Assembly: GCA_017513525.1 (NCBI GenBank)
Contig: JAFXFC010000011.1
Location: 58,469-122,468, forward strand
Length of the DNA: 64,000 bases
Source: Clostridia bacterium
GTDB lineage: Bacteria > Bacillota > Clostridia > Oscillospirales > Acutalibacteraceae
Direction: 5' to 3'
Shown here in pieces: positions 26,011-35,853 of the stretch (position 1 is the first letter of the stretch; each line of letters begins with the position of its first letter). The notes beneath the pieces were generated by a model that did not search any database, was not told where the DNA came from, and saw only the letters and a program-made list of their open reading frames with translations. The position numbers and the translations under genes are program-made.

Positions 26011-28248
26011 TTGGCAATAAAAAAAGATGACATGAAAAGAAATTCGCTGTCCGCAAAAAGAGGAGTAATTCTTTTAAGCTTTTTTATGGCTCTTCTTTTG
26101 ATTGCTCTCGTGGGAAGGCTTGGATTTCTTACCATTGTCAAGGGTGATGAATACAGAAGAATAGCTGAAGAACAGCAATACAGCGGCTCTAAAATAGCTT
26201 CCTCAAGGGGTGCTATTTATGACTGTAATATGAATGTTCTTGCACAGACGGCATCTGTATGGCTTATATATATAAATCCCAGTAAGGTTACTGATAAAAA
26301 CAGGGAAGATGTTATAAGAGGTCTTGTTGATATTCTCGGAGTTGATGAGCAGGAGCTCAGAGAGGATATTGCAGAAAGAAGCTCATACGGCTATTTTAAG
26401 ATAAAAAGTGAAGTGGAATATACCGAGAAGACCGCAATAATGGAATATGCCAGAGAGAAAGAAATAACCGATGTAATATTTAATGACCCTGATACAAAGA
26501 GATATTATCCCGACGGAACGTTGGCTTCTACCGTAATCGGCTTTACGGGAGATGACGGCTTCGGTCTTTACGGACTTGAGTATTTTTATGATGAGAAGCT
26601 TACGGGCGTAGACGGTAAGGTGTTTACCCTGCAGGACGGACTTTCATATGAGCTTGAAAACGGAAACAAAATAATGTATGATCCCGTGAACGGCGAGCAT
26701 CATGTTCTCACACTTGATAACGAGATTCAGACAATCCTCAGAAGTGCCTGTATTACAGCATTGCAGGATAATGAAGCCGAAAATGTTTACGGTGTTGTTA
26801 TGAACACAAAAACGGGCGCTGTGCTCGGAATGTGTAATGTTCCAGACTATGACTCTAATGATCCGTTTACAATTTCCGATCAGAAAACGCTTGATAAAAT
26901 TGCTGAATTATTGGACGAAGAAGAAAAAAACAAGGCAATTTCCGAAGCAAGGTTTTCTCAGTGGAAAAATAAAGCGGTTGCCGACTTTTATTATCCCGGT
27001 TCCGTTTACAAGGTGTTCCTTGTTGCAGGTGCAATGGAGGAAGGTGCTATTGATGAAAACACCTCATATACATGTCACGGCACGATAACAGTAGGCGACA
27101 GAACAGTTAAAGACTATAATCCTATCGGACACGGTGCAGAAACACCGCTTACACTTCTTGTTAATTCATGTAATACATTCTCCGTATATGTCGGACAGAG
27201 AATGGGAATAGAGCTTTTTTATAAATATTTTGACGCATTCGGATTTACCGAAAAAACAGGAATTGACCTTCCGGGTGAAGGCACTCCCGTAGCAGGTGTT
27301 ACATATCACTCACCCGAAATTTCATTTACAAATTCAAACCTTGTCAGTGTTTCCTTCGGTCAGTCAAATCAGGTAACTCCCATGCAGGTAGCAACGGCAG
27401 TAAGTGCTATCGGAAACGGCGGTAAGCTTATGAAGCCGTTCATTGTGCAAAAAACTGTTGACGAGTCAGGAAATACAATTTCGGAAACTGAAGCTGAAGT
27501 TAAAAGGCAGGTTGTTTCTTCATCTACTGCCGCAACGGTAGCTTCGTACATGGAAGAGGTCGTAAAAAGAGGTACAGGTACAAATGCTTATGTGGCAGGC
27601 TATCATGTAGCGGGAAAGACGGGCACCAGTGAAAAAACAGGTGTTGAGGAAATAAAATATATTGCTTCCTTTGCAGGCTTTGCCCCCAGTGATGATCCCG
27701 AAATTACTGTTGTTATAGTAATTGACGCACCCGGCGGAGCGAGATACTCGGGCGGTGATATTGCAGCTCCCGTTGCAGGTGAGGTGTTTGAAAAAGTGTT
27801 GCCGTATCTCGGCATTGATCCGAGCTACTCGGAAGAGGAACTTGCAAAGCTTTCAGAACCTGCTCCGAACCTTGTCGGAAAAACTGTAAGTGCTGCAAAG
27901 GCAGAGCTTGCTTACAGCGATCATACAGTAAGAGTTATCGGCAGCGGTGATACTGTTGTTGCGCAATCACCCGAATACGGCAGATCGACCCCTGCAAACG
28001 GTGTGATAGTTCTTTATACAGAAGAAAATATGCCCGAACAGACAGCTCAGGTTCCGAATTTTATCGGAATGACGGTAGCTCAGGCAAATCAGGTTGCCGT
28101 AAACAGAGGCTTTAATATAAAGATTTCGGGCAGCTCCTTCTCAAGCAGTTCCGTTGTTGCATATAAGCAGGAATATGCAGAGGGTTCTGAGCTCGAACTC
28201 GGAAGTTTTATAACGGTATATTTCAAGACCAGCGGAATTTCAGACTAA
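26011..28248 (+). CDS. Class B penicillin-binding protein with two PASTA domains (FtsI/SpoVD type)
   Basis: This 745-residue transpeptidase cross-links septal peptidoglycan. It has one N-terminal membrane segment (about 18-40), a dimerisation domain, and the transpeptidase motifs SVYK (active Ser331), SCN (386-388) and KTG (536-538). Two PASTA repeats follow at the C-terminus (starting PNLVGKTVSAAKAEL and VPNFIGMTVAQANQ). This form fits PbpB/PBP2x or SpoVD. I prefer the TTG at 26011, which has GGGAG 10 bases upstream. ATG 26032 lacks a site, and the longer open frame from 25915 would run through a terminator. The gene lies after ftsL and before murE. Confidence 0.92.
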   Translation: MAIKKDDMKRNSLSAKRGVILLSFFMALLLIALVGRLGFLTIVKGDEYRRIAEEQQYSGSKIASSRGAIYDCNMNVLAQTASVWLIYINPSKVTDKNREDVIRGLVDILGVDEQELREDIAERSSYGYFKIKSEVEYTEKTAIMEYAREKEITDVIFNDPDTKRYYPDGTLASTVIGFTGDDGFGLYGLEYFYDEKLTGVDGKVFTLQDGLSYELENGNKIMYDPVNGEHHVLTLDNEIQTILRSACITALQDNEAENVYGVVMNTKTGAVLGMCNVPDYDSNDPFTISDQKTLDKIAELLDEEEKNKAISEARFSQWKNKAVADFYYPGSVYKVFLVAGAMEEGAIDENTSYTCHGTITVGDRTVKDYNPIGHGAETPLTLLVNSCNTFSVYVGQRMGIELFYKYFDAFGFTEKTGIDLPGEGTPVAGVTYHSPEISFTNSNLVSVSFGQSNQVTPMQVATAVSAIGNGGKLMKPFIVQKTVDESGNTISETEAEVKRQVVSSSTAATVASYMEEVVKRGTGTNAYVAGYHVAGKTGTSEKTGVEEIKYIASFAGFAPSDDPEITVVIVIDAPGGARYSGGDIAAPVAGEVFEKVLPYLGIDPSYSEEELAKLSEPAPNLVGKTVSAAKAELAYSDHTVRVIGSGDTVVAQSPEYGRSTPANGVIVLYTEENMPEQTAQVPNFIGMTVAQANQVAVNRGFNIKISGSSFSSSSVVAYKQEYAEGSELELGSFITVYFKTSGISD

Positions 28249-28305
28249 TTGGATTGTGGAAGAAAGAGGAAGAATAATAGCTCAAATTCATTCGGAGGTA
28301 TTGTT

Positions 28306-29730
28306 TTGAATCTTGATTTCTTGTTAGGTGAACTTGGTATAAGAAGTAATTTCGGCGATGTAGAAGTTACTTCTGTTACCGAAAATGTGAAAAATGTTAA
28401 AGACGGAAGTCTTTTTGTAGCGGTAAAGGGTGAAAGCTTTGATGGGAATTCCTTTATATCGGAAGCTTTTTCCCGCGGAGCCGCGGCAGTAGTAACAGAT
28501 AAGGATATTAAAGCAGAAAAAATTATAAAGGTAGCCGATGCAAGGCTGCTTCTCGGTTTTCTTTGCAGTGCATTTTATTCTCATCCGCAATACAGGATGA
28601 AAATGATAGGTATTACAGGAACAAACGGGAAAACCACCACAGCAGAATATCTGAGGCATATAATTGGTTTTTCAGGAAAAAAATGTGCAGTTATCGGCAC
28701 TCTCGGAAGCAGAGCAGAAAATTATTTCAGTGAAACAGGATATACTACGCCTTCGGCGGAATTGCTGTTTTCGGAACTTAAAAAGCTCGCAGATGCAGGG
28801 AATGAATACTGCATCATGGAGGTTTCTTCTCAGGCTCTTGCTCAAAAAAGAGTTGACCCGATAGAATTTTATCTTTCGGTCTTTACGAATATCGGAAGAG
28901 ATCATACTGATTATCACGGCAGCATGGAAAATTACGTTCGGGAAAAAACAAGGCTTTTCAGTTTATCTGAAAGATCGCTTATAAATGCAGATGATGCTTA
29001 TTCCGAAATGTTTGAAAATATTGCTGCCGGAAGTGCACTTTCTTATTCCGTAAAAGGAAAATATGCCGATTACATGGCAAAGAATATACGCATTTCTGAT
29101 GACAAAATTTCTTATATACTGCTAAAAAGCGGAAGCATTGAAAGATTGCAATTTGAAGGACTCGGAGAGTATACGGTGTATAATACTTTAGCAGCAGCTT
29201 CTGCGGCAGACATTCTCGGTATTGATTTTTCAGTATCTTCAAGGGCTCTTCAGGTTTTGCCTGATGTTAAGGGCAGAGCGCAGAAAATATCAGCAAACGG
29301 AAAAACCGTGTATATTGATTTTGCTCATACACCTGAATCTCTTGATTTGATTCTTAAAGCATTAAAAAGCCGGAATAAAGCGAAGCTTATTTGTGTTTTC
29401 GGTTGCGGCGGCAACAGGGACAGATCAAAAAGAAGTAAAATGGGTGCGGTGGCAGCAGAAACTGCCGATACTGTCATACTTACATCGGATAATCCCAGAA
29501 ATGAAAACCCCGATGAAATAATTTCAGATATATTAAAAGGTATTAATAATAAAGCTATTGTTACAGAAACAGACAGAGAAAAAGCTATATCTCTTGCTAT
29601 TGAAAAAGCTGAACCTGATGATATAGTCCTGATAGCAGGTAAAGGTCATGAAGAATATCAGTATTTAAATGGCGAAAAAAAGTATTTCAGTGATGAAATA
29701 ACCGTAAAAAAATTACTCGGTCTTATGTGA
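28306..29730 (+). CDS. murE: UDP-N-acetylmuramoyl-tripeptide synthetase
   Basis: This 474-residue Mur ligase adds the third amino acid to UDP-MurNAc-dipeptide. The ATP loop ITGTNGKTTTAEY is followed by YTTPSAE and MEVSSQALAQKRV. The specificity motif reads SDNPRNENP: DNPR is the form found in enzymes that add meso-diaminopimelate, so the wall is predicted to be of the mDAP type. The start is TTG at 28306, with CGGAGG 7 bases before it. murF, which often follows murE, is absent here. Confidence 0.94.
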   Translation: MNLDFLLGELGIRSNFGDVEVTSVTENVKNVKDGSLFVAVKGESFDGNSFISEAFSRGAAAVVTDKDIKAEKIIKVADARLLLGFLCSAFYSHPQYRMKMIGITGTNGKTTTAEYLRHIIGFSGKKCAVIGTLGSRAENYFSETGYTTPSAELLFSELKKLADAGNEYCIMEVSSQALAQKRVDPIEFYLSVFTNIGRDHTDYHGSMENYVREKTRLFSLSERSLINADDAYSEMFENIAAGSALSYSVKGKYADYMAKNIRISDDKISYILLKSGSIERLQFEGLGEYTVYNTLAAASAADILGIDFSVSSRALQVLPDVKGRAQKISANGKTVYIDFAHTPESLDLILKALKSRNKAKLICVFGCGGNRDRSKRSKMGAVAAETADTVILTSDNPRNENPDEIISDILKGINNKAIVTETDREKAISLAIEKAEPDDIVLIAGKGHEEYQYLNGEKKYFSDEITVKKLLGLM

Positions 29731-29738
29731 AAGGATAG

Positions 29739-30776
29739 ATGAAAATGGAATTGTGGCTTGCGTTGCTTTTATGTGTGCTTGTAGGTTTTGCGGTATCTTA
29801 TATACTGGGATTTGCTGTAATACCGTGGCTGCACAAACTGAAATTCGGTCAGACAATACTTGATATAGGTCCCAGCTGGCATAAGAAAAAGCAGGGAACA
29901 CCTACAATGGGCGGTATTCTTATTATCGCAGGCTTTGTTTTTTCTGTTTTAGTCGTTCTGGTGACAGATAAACTTCTTGGCGGAGATATTCTTACTTACG
30001 CTAATTCAAGACCTGATGATGTTGTTTACATAAAAATTTTCAGCGGTATACTTATGGCGTTGGCATTTTCTTTTATCGGTTTTATTGATGACTATATTAA
30101 AGTCGTAAAAAAGAGAAACCTCGGATTGACGGAAATACAGAAAACCGTCTTGCAATGCCTTGTTATAATTGTATATTTATTTACTTTATATAAAAGCGGT
30201 GTAAATTACATTTTTATACCCTATCTCGGAATATGGGAAAATACATTTATCTTCTGGACTTTAGGCTTTATTGCAATTTACGGCACTGTAAATGCAGTTA
30301 ACTTTACAGACGGTGTTGACGGTCTTTGCACTTCTGTAACAGCAATAGGCTGTATCGCATTCGCGGTATGTGCTGTTATTATGAATTTTGCAGGTGTTTC
30401 TCTTATTGCCGCTTCAATGTTCGGCGCGCTCATCGGCTTCCTTCTCTGGAACTGGAATCCTTCAAAAGTCATAATGGGTGATATGGGTTCATTTTTTCTG
30501 GGAGGTATGGTATGTACCTTTGCATTTTCCCTTGATGCACCGTGGCTTATTGTGCTTATAGGTGTTATTTATGTAGCTGAATTCGGCTCTGATATCATTC
30601 AGATAGCATATGTTAAAACTCATAACGGAAAAAGACTGTTTAAGATGGCACCGATTCATCATCACTATGAATTGAGCGGCTGGGGAGAGAAAAAGATTTG
30701 TAAAGTATTTTCACTTGTCACAATTATAGGTTCGGCTGCTGCTGTTGCTCTTACTTGGTTTGGCAGACTTCAGTAA
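29739..30776 (+). CDS. mraY: Phospho-N-acetylmuramoyl-pentapeptide transferase
   Basis: This 345-residue integral membrane protein has about ten membrane segments. It transfers phospho-MurNAc-pentapeptide to undecaprenyl phosphate to make lipid I. Family motifs are KKQGTPTMGGILII near residue 50, FIGFIDDYIKV with the Asp pair, NFTDGVDGL, and the C-terminal APIHHHYELSGW. AAAGG lies before the ATG. It lies 8 bp after murE and 47 bp before ftsW. Confidence 0.97.
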   Translation: MKMELWLALLLCVLVGFAVSYILGFAVIPWLHKLKFGQTILDIGPSWHKKKQGTPTMGGILIIAGFVFSVLVVLVTDKLLGGDILTYANSRPDDVVYIKIFSGILMALAFSFIGFIDDYIKVVKKRNLGLTEIQKTVLQCLVIIVYLFTLYKSGVNYIFIPYLGIWENTFIFWTLGFIAIYGTVNAVNFTDGVDGLCTSVTAIGCIAFAVCAVIMNFAGVSLIAASMFGALIGFLLWNWNPSKVIMGDMGSFFLGGMVCTFAFSLDAPWLIVLIGVIYVAEFGSDIIQIAYVKTHNGKRLFKMAPIHHHYELSGWGEKKICKVFSLVTIIGSAAAVALTWFGRLQ

Positions 30777-30823
30777 AGTAAATATGCTTTACAGGTTCTT
30801 ATACAATATTGCGAAAGGAAAAA

Positions 30824-32125
30824 ATGCCTGCAAAACAATTGCAGGCTGAAGGTATATATATGGCTTCTTCGGAAAAAAGTCTTAATAGCGGTTGGAGAAG
30901 TACGCTGGCGGGAAAATATATAGCATCAAAAGGCGGAATATGGGCAAAAGGTTCATTTGATACTAAGCTTTTTGCTTTTCTTGCCGTAACAGTTGTGTTA
31001 GGACTTCTGATGCTTTATTCAGCAAGCTATCCTGATGCTTACAGTGAAGGTCTCAAGCCCTCGTATTACTTTGATAATCAGCTCATGGGTGTATTAGTCG
31101 GAACAGTACTCATGCTGATAGTGAGTAAAATAAACCATAAAATGTTTATGGAAGCAGGGGCATATATTGGTTCCTTTGTTTCTTTGGGATTATTGGGAAT
31201 AGTTTTGTTTATCGGGGATGCCGATGCGGGAACCAGTATAAAAAGATGGATAACCATCGGTTCTATACGATTTCAGCCCTCTGACGTGGCGAAGCTTGCT
31301 TTGATACTTACTCTCGCTTATATTCTTCATAAGTATCATTATCTTGTTATCAGTAAAAATCCGCTTAAAGTGAAGGTTGCAACTGCAATAAATTCACTTG
31401 TAGGAAAGCCGGTAATCAATGATTCATTTAAGGTCGTCGTCGGATGTGCAGCTGTCATTCTCCTTTATGTCGGATTGGTTCTTATCGGTTCGCATCTTTC
31501 AGGTGCCATTATTATGATGGGTATAGCGGTGTGCGTCTTGTATGTCGGAGAAGTAAGACTTTCCTGGTTCGGACTTGGCATCGTAGCTGTAATAATAGTC
31601 GGAGTTGTAGCATATATGGCAGGCTTTATAAAGCCGTATATGATACAGCGTCTTGTTTCCTTTGTAGGTGATAACGAAGACCCTCTGGGTGCAGACTGGC
31701 AGACAAATCAGGCTTTATATGCCATAGGCTCAGGAGGCTTTTTCGGTAAGGGTCTCGGACAGTCAATACAGAAATATAACTATGTTCCCGAACCTCAGAA
31801 TGATATGATATATTCAATTATCGTTGAGGAATTGGGCTTTATCGGCGGAGTTGCAGTAATTTTACTGTTTGCACTTATTATCTGGAGAGGAACAGTTATC
31901 GGTATTAACTGTCCTACAAGATACGGTGCATTAGTCGCATTCGGAATAACCTTTAAGCTTGCAATGCAGGTATTCCTGAATATAGGTGTTGCAACAGACT
32001 TTATTCCGAATACAGGTATAACGCTGCCGTTTTTCAGCTATGGCAGAACCGCACTTATAGTAAATCTGGTGGAAATGGGAATACTTCTCAGTATTTCAAG
32101 AAGCTCACGCATAAAGAAAACCTGA
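30824..32125 (+). CDS. ftsW: SEDS-family glycosyltransferase, FtsW/SpoVE type
   Basis: This 433-residue membrane protein of the SEDS family polymerises lipid II into glycan strands together with a class B PBP. It has many membrane segments and conserved family stretches RWITIGSIRFQPSDVAKLAL, PQNDMIYSIIVEELGFIG and the C-terminal GITLPFFSYGRTALI. The ATG at 30824 has AAAGGA 4 bases upstream. murD, usually found between mraY and ftsW, is missing. The cluster position suggests FtsW (division), though SpoVE is so similar that sequence alone cannot separate them. Confidence 0.9.
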   Translation: MPAKQLQAEGIYMASSEKSLNSGWRSTLAGKYIASKGGIWAKGSFDTKLFAFLAVTVVLGLLMLYSASYPDAYSEGLKPSYYFDNQLMGVLVGTVLMLIVSKINHKMFMEAGAYIGSFVSLGLLGIVLFIGDADAGTSIKRWITIGSIRFQPSDVAKLALILTLAYILHKYHYLVISKNPLKVKVATAINSLVGKPVINDSFKVVVGCAAVILLYVGLVLIGSHLSGAIIMMGIAVCVLYVGEVRLSWFGLGIVAVIIVGVVAYMAGFIKPYMIQRLVSFVGDNEDPLGADWQTNQALYAIGSGGFFGKGLGQSIQKYNYVPEPQNDMIYSIIVEELGFIGGVAVILLFALIIWRGTVIGINCPTRYGALVAFGITFKLAMQVFLNIGVATDFIPNTGITLPFFSYGRTALIVNLVEMGILLSISRSSRIKKT

Positions 32126-32144
32126 TAAGAGAGAGGTGCCGTAA

Positions 32145-33257
32145 ATGAAAGTTCTCTTTGCAGCCGGAGGAACCGGCGGTCATGTAAATCCTGCTTTGTC
32201 AGTAGCACAGGAGCTGAGAAGTCGCTATCCCGATGCAGAAATTTTATTTGTCGGAACAAAGGATAAAATTGAAGCTACCTTAGTTCCGAAAGCAGGTTTT
32301 GATTTTAAGTCAATCAATATCAGCGGATTTCAGCGTTCATTTGCTCCGTCTGATATAATTTATAATCTCAGAACTCTTAAAAAGCTGCTGTTTGTCACTT
32401 CACAGTGCAAAAAAATAATAAAAGAGTTTTCTCCCGATGTTGCAGTGGGATTCGGCGGTTATGTCAGCGGCCCTGTTATAAGAGCTGCACATAAAATGGG
32501 AGTAAAAACTGCTGTTCACGAACAGAATGCTTTTCCGGGTAAGACAAATATTGCCCTTTCAAAATATGCGGATAAAGTAATGCTTACGGCAAAGGAAGCA
32601 GAAAAATATCTGAAATGCACTGAACCGCCGGTTGTCACGGGGCTTCCCGTGAGAGAGGAAATACTTACGGAAGAAAAAGTCAGTGCAAGAAAAGCCTTGG
32701 GCTTTCCTCAGGAAAAAACCGTTATTCTTTCAACAGGCGGCAGTCTCGGTGCACAGGCAATTAACGAGGTTATGTGTGATGTTATAAAGGAATTTAACGG
32801 AAAGGACATCATTTTCGTTCACGGCTACGGACAAAACGGAAGATGGATGCCCGATAAGCTCAAAGAAGCAGGAATTGAACTCGAAAATAATGATAACCTT
32901 TTTGTAAATGAATATATTTACGATATGGCAAAGTATATGGCTTCTGCCGATCTTGTTATAAGCAGAGCAGGTGCCAGCTCTCTTGCCGAAATACAGGCAT
33001 TGGGAAAAGCATCGTTTCTGGTGCCGTATCCGTATGCTTCCGAAAATCATCAGTATCACAATGCTTTAGCTTTGGTAAATAAAAACGCCGCCATGGTATG
33101 TGAACAGAAAGATCTTACATCTGAAAAAATTATATCCGTAATTTATGATGTTTTTTCAGACAAGGAAAAATACATAAAAATGGGAGCCAATGCCCGGCAT
33201 ATGGCTATTTGCGATGCAAAACGAAATATCTGCGATATCGTTTTATCTTTGATCTGA
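32145..33257 (+). CDS. murG: UDP-GlcNAc:lipid I N-acetylglucosaminyltransferase
   Basis: This 370-residue membrane-associated GT28 enzyme converts lipid I to lipid II. The N-terminal loop FAAGGTGGHVNPAL (residues 4-17) and GFGGYVSGP are typical, as are HEQNAFPGKTN and the second loop STGGSLGAQAINE. The UDP-GlcNAc site lies in SRAGASSLAEI. AGAGGTG precedes the ATG. It follows ftsW by 19 bp. Confidence 0.96.
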   Translation: MKVLFAAGGTGGHVNPALSVAQELRSRYPDAEILFVGTKDKIEATLVPKAGFDFKSINISGFQRSFAPSDIIYNLRTLKKLLFVTSQCKKIIKEFSPDVAVGFGGYVSGPVIRAAHKMGVKTAVHEQNAFPGKTNIALSKYADKVMLTAKEAEKYLKCTEPPVVTGLPVREEILTEEKVSARKALGFPQEKTVILSTGGSLGAQAINEVMCDVIKEFNGKDIIFVHGYGQNGRWMPDKLKEAGIELENNDNLFVNEYIYDMAKYMASADLVISRAGASSLAEIQALGKASFLVPYPYASENHQYHNALALVNKNAAMVCEQKDLTSEKIISVIYDVFSDKEKYIKMGANARHMAICDAKRNICDIVLSLI

Positions 33258-33362
33258 TGTAATATTTTTTAGTCATTGAGCATAGAATTACTGCTCTTGT
33301 AACACGGACAAATTTACCCTCATAAAATATAAGCGTAAGTTTCTTCGTGAAAGGGTGTAATT

Positions 33363-34643
33363 ATGTGTGAATATGTAATAGAAGGCGGAAAAAGACTTTT
33401 TGGAGAATGCTCAGTTCAAGGGGCAAAAAACAGTGCGTTGCCCATACTTGCCGCCGCTCTTTTGTGTGACGGAAAGAGTGTCATATATAACTGTCCCGAC
33501 CTTCTTGATGTAGATGCTACGGCAAACATATTAAGACATCTGGGATGCTCTGTAAGCCGTAACGGACATACGGTTTCTGTGGATTCCTCTGAGGCTATGG
33601 GAAATGAAATCCCCGAACCTCTCATGCGTGAAATGCGGTCATCTGTAATTTTTCTCGGTGCTATTCTTGCAAAAAACCGCAAGGTCAGATTGTCGACCCC
33701 CGGAGGCTGTGAGATAGGGCTCAGACCCATCGATCTGCATCTTGATGCCATGCGAAGGCTTGGTGCTCAGATAACAGAGGAATACGGTCATATCGAATGC
33801 ACGGCGCCCGACGGTCTTAAAGGCACAAATATAACTCTTTCTTTTCCGAGCGTGGGCGCTACGGAGAATATAATAATTGCAGCAAGCACTGCAAAGGGGA
33901 CTACAACGGTAATAAATGCCGCAAGAGAACCTGAGATAAGTGATCTTGCAGATTTTCTTAACGGCTGCGGTGCTAAGATATCTGGTGCAGGTCAGGGTAC
34001 TGTTGTTATTGAAGGTGTAAAAAAACTTACAGGCTCGTCGCATTCTGTAATAACAGACCGAATCGTGGCAGCAACATATATGGCAGCAACTGCAATAACA
34101 GGCGGAAAAGTACGTCTTGTAAATATAATTCCTGCACATCTTGGTCCCATGATAGATCTGTTTGAAGAAACAGGCTGCAAAATAAAGACTGACTGCAGAA
34201 GTGTATGTATTGAAGCACCCTCACAGTTAAAAAGTGTAAAAATGATACGGACTATGCCTTATCCCGGATTTCCTACAGATATTCAAGCACCCGTGGGAGC
34301 AATGCTTACAAAAGCAAAAGGCACCTCCGTTATAATAGAAACCATATTCGAAAACAGATTCAAATATATCGGTGAGCTTATTCGTTTCGGAGCAAAAGTA
34401 CGAGTAGACGGCAGAATGGCTGTAATAGAAGGAGTCCCCGCACTTCACGGTGCAAAAGTAAAAACCTCAGATCTCAGAGGCGGAGCAGCTCTTATTATTG
34501 CAGGGCTTGGTGCTGAAGGAGAAACTGTAATAACCGATATAAAGCATATTGAACGGGGTTACGAAAGTCCGGAAAAAACACTCAGCGGTCTTTCGGGAAG
34601 TATAAGAAGGATTGATAAAAATGGATCGGAAGAATCAGACTGA
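33363..34643 (+). CDS. murA: UDP-N-acetylglucosamine 1-carboxyvinyltransferase
   Basis: This 426-residue EPSP-synthase-fold enzyme makes the first committed peptidoglycan precursor from UDP-GlcNAc and PEP. The N-terminal GAKNSALPILAAALL binds UDP-GlcNAc. The catalytic, fosfomycin-sensitive Cys is present as Cys116 in TPGGCEIGLRPIDLH. Other signatures are PSVGATENIIIA and PGFPTDIQAP. AAAGGGTG lies before the ATG. A 105-bp gap after murG contains no clear promoter. The end overlaps ftsQ by 23 bp. Confidence 0.96.
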   Translation: MCEYVIEGGKRLFGECSVQGAKNSALPILAAALLCDGKSVIYNCPDLLDVDATANILRHLGCSVSRNGHTVSVDSSEAMGNEIPEPLMREMRSSVIFLGAILAKNRKVRLSTPGGCEIGLRPIDLHLDAMRRLGAQITEEYGHIECTAPDGLKGTNITLSFPSVGATENIIIAASTAKGTTTVINAAREPEISDLADFLNGCGAKISGAGQGTVVIEGVKKLTGSSHSVITDRIVAATYMAATAITGGKVRLVNIIPAHLGPMIDLFEETGCKIKTDCRSVCIEAPSQLKSVKMIRTMPYPGFPTDIQAPVGAMLTKAKGTSVIIETIFENRFKYIGELIRFGAKVRVDGRMAVIEGVPALHGAKVKTSDLRGGAALIIAGLGAEGETVITDIKHIERGYESPEKTLSGLSGSIRRIDKNGSEESD

Positions 34644-35727
34644 AAATGATATTCTCGGCAACAGCAGCAGCCGTTTTTCTCAGGAAGAGAGAGCCAGAAT
34701 GACTGCAGAAAATGCCGGAAGAAGAAAATTCTCACAACGGGAAAAAATCAAAAGGCCCGTAAATACATCTGCTCGTCATCAGAACAGTATTGCCGACAAG
34801 CCTCAAGCTGTTAAAGGTAAAGAAAAAACTTCTTATGAGAAGGTCGGCGGCAGCAGAAACGAGAGAGTGAGAACAAGCACAGCTCAGCGCAAAAAAGAAA
34901 AAAAGCGGCAGAATAATTTAGTTATTTGTATGCTTTTCGTCGTAGTTATAGCTCTTATAGGAGTTCTGACAACTATTGTATTAAAAATCAATACGATAGA
35001 AGTCATCGGTACGGAAAGTTATTCTTCTCAGACTGTACTTACTGCTGCGGGGCTTAACTCAGGTGACAGCATGGTGCTCATAAATACGAAAGCGGTAGAA
35101 GAAAAGATAGAAACCGAGCTTCCCTATATAGAAAAGGCGGAGATTAAAAGAGTCTGGCCCGATAAAATAGTAATTTCACTTGAAGATGCAATTCCCGCAC
35201 TTGCTATTGATACGGGAAAAGGGTATATCTTTTTGAATAATTCCTGTAAGGTTCTCGATGATGATGCTATAGCTTTGAACAGCAATGCGGCTGTGATAAA
35301 AGGCTTGTCTGTTGAAGAAGCCCAGCCCGGTAAAACAATTGTGTTTAAGGGAGATATAAACACAAGCGATTTCACAACCCTTACAAAGGCACTTGAAGAA
35401 AGTGAAATTGTAGGCATAAGTTCCTATGATCTGTCGAGCATTTCAAGTATAGTTGTTGTTATTGATCACAGAATTGAGGTAAGACTCGGAACTCTTGCGG
35501 GGGCCGCAGAAAAATTTGCTTTCGGAAAAAAGGTCATAGAAGAAACCGTAGCATCTGATAAAAAGCACGCCATGCTTATTGATATAACAGATGACGGAAA
35601 AGCATATGTACGGGCAAAGAATGATAACAGTGTCAATTTCAGTGAGCAGCCTGTTACGGAAGTTGAGACTGACCCGGAAAGCACGACTGCTGAAAATGAA
35701 AGTACAACTTCCTTGAGTGTGGGGTAA
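34621..35727 (+). CDS. ftsQ: FtsQ/DivIB cell division protein
   Basis: This 368-residue protein has a long, charged, basic cytoplasmic part (about 1-97), one membrane segment (about 99-121, LVICMLFVVVIALIG) and an outer POTRA domain. The POTRA starts NTIEVIGTESYSSQTV and contains the typical IEKAEIKRVWPDKIVISLED. A Ser/Thr-rich tail ends the protein. DivIB bridges FtsL and DivIC at the septum. The ATG at 34621 has AAGAAGG 10 bases upstream and lies within the end of murA. Confidence 0.9.
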   Translation: MDRKNQTENDILGNSSSRFSQEERARMTAENAGRRKFSQREKIKRPVNTSARHQNSIADKPQAVKGKEKTSYEKVGGSRNERVRTSTAQRKKEKKRQNNLVICMLFVVVIALIGVLTTIVLKINTIEVIGTESYSSQTVLTAAGLNSGDSMVLINTKAVEEKIETELPYIEKAEIKRVWPDKIVISLEDAIPALAIDTGKGYIFLNNSCKVLDDDAIALNSNAAVIKGLSVEEAQPGKTIVFKGDINTSDFTTLTKALEESEIVGISSYDLSSISSIVVVIDHRIEVRLGTLAGAAEKFAFGKKVIEETVASDKKHAMLIDITDDGKAYVRAKNDNSVNFSEQPVTEVETDPESTTAENESTTSLSVG

Positions 35728-35733
35728 ATCTGC

Positions 35734-35772
35734 AAAATATTACCGAGTGTTACAAATTGTAATATTTTTTTA
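35734..35772 (+). terminator. Weak terminator-like hairpin after ftsQ
   Basis: AAAATATTAC (35734-35743) pairs with GTAATATTTT (35759-35768), followed by a T run. The stem is A/T-rich and therefore weak. Part of it also forms the palindrome TTACAAATTGTAA. Confidence 0.45.
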
Positions 35773-35781
35773 TATTTATTC

Positions 35782-35810
35782 TTGAATTTTAAAAATAAAT
35801 ATGGTAGTAT
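35782..35810 (+). promoter_or_regulatory. Promoter of ftsZ
   Basis: TTGAAT (35782-35787) and TAGTAT (35805-35810) are separated by 17 bases in a very A/T-rich stretch. This gives ftsZ its own promoter apart from the dcw promoter. Confidence 0.65.
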
Positions 35811-35853
35811 AAAAAAAGATTATTGTGTAAAATAGTATTGGAGGATATAAAAT

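Noticed and set aside
33639..34139. 166-codon minus-strand open frame opposite murA
   Set aside because: Cys/Tyr-rich nonsense translation opposite a well-conserved gene.
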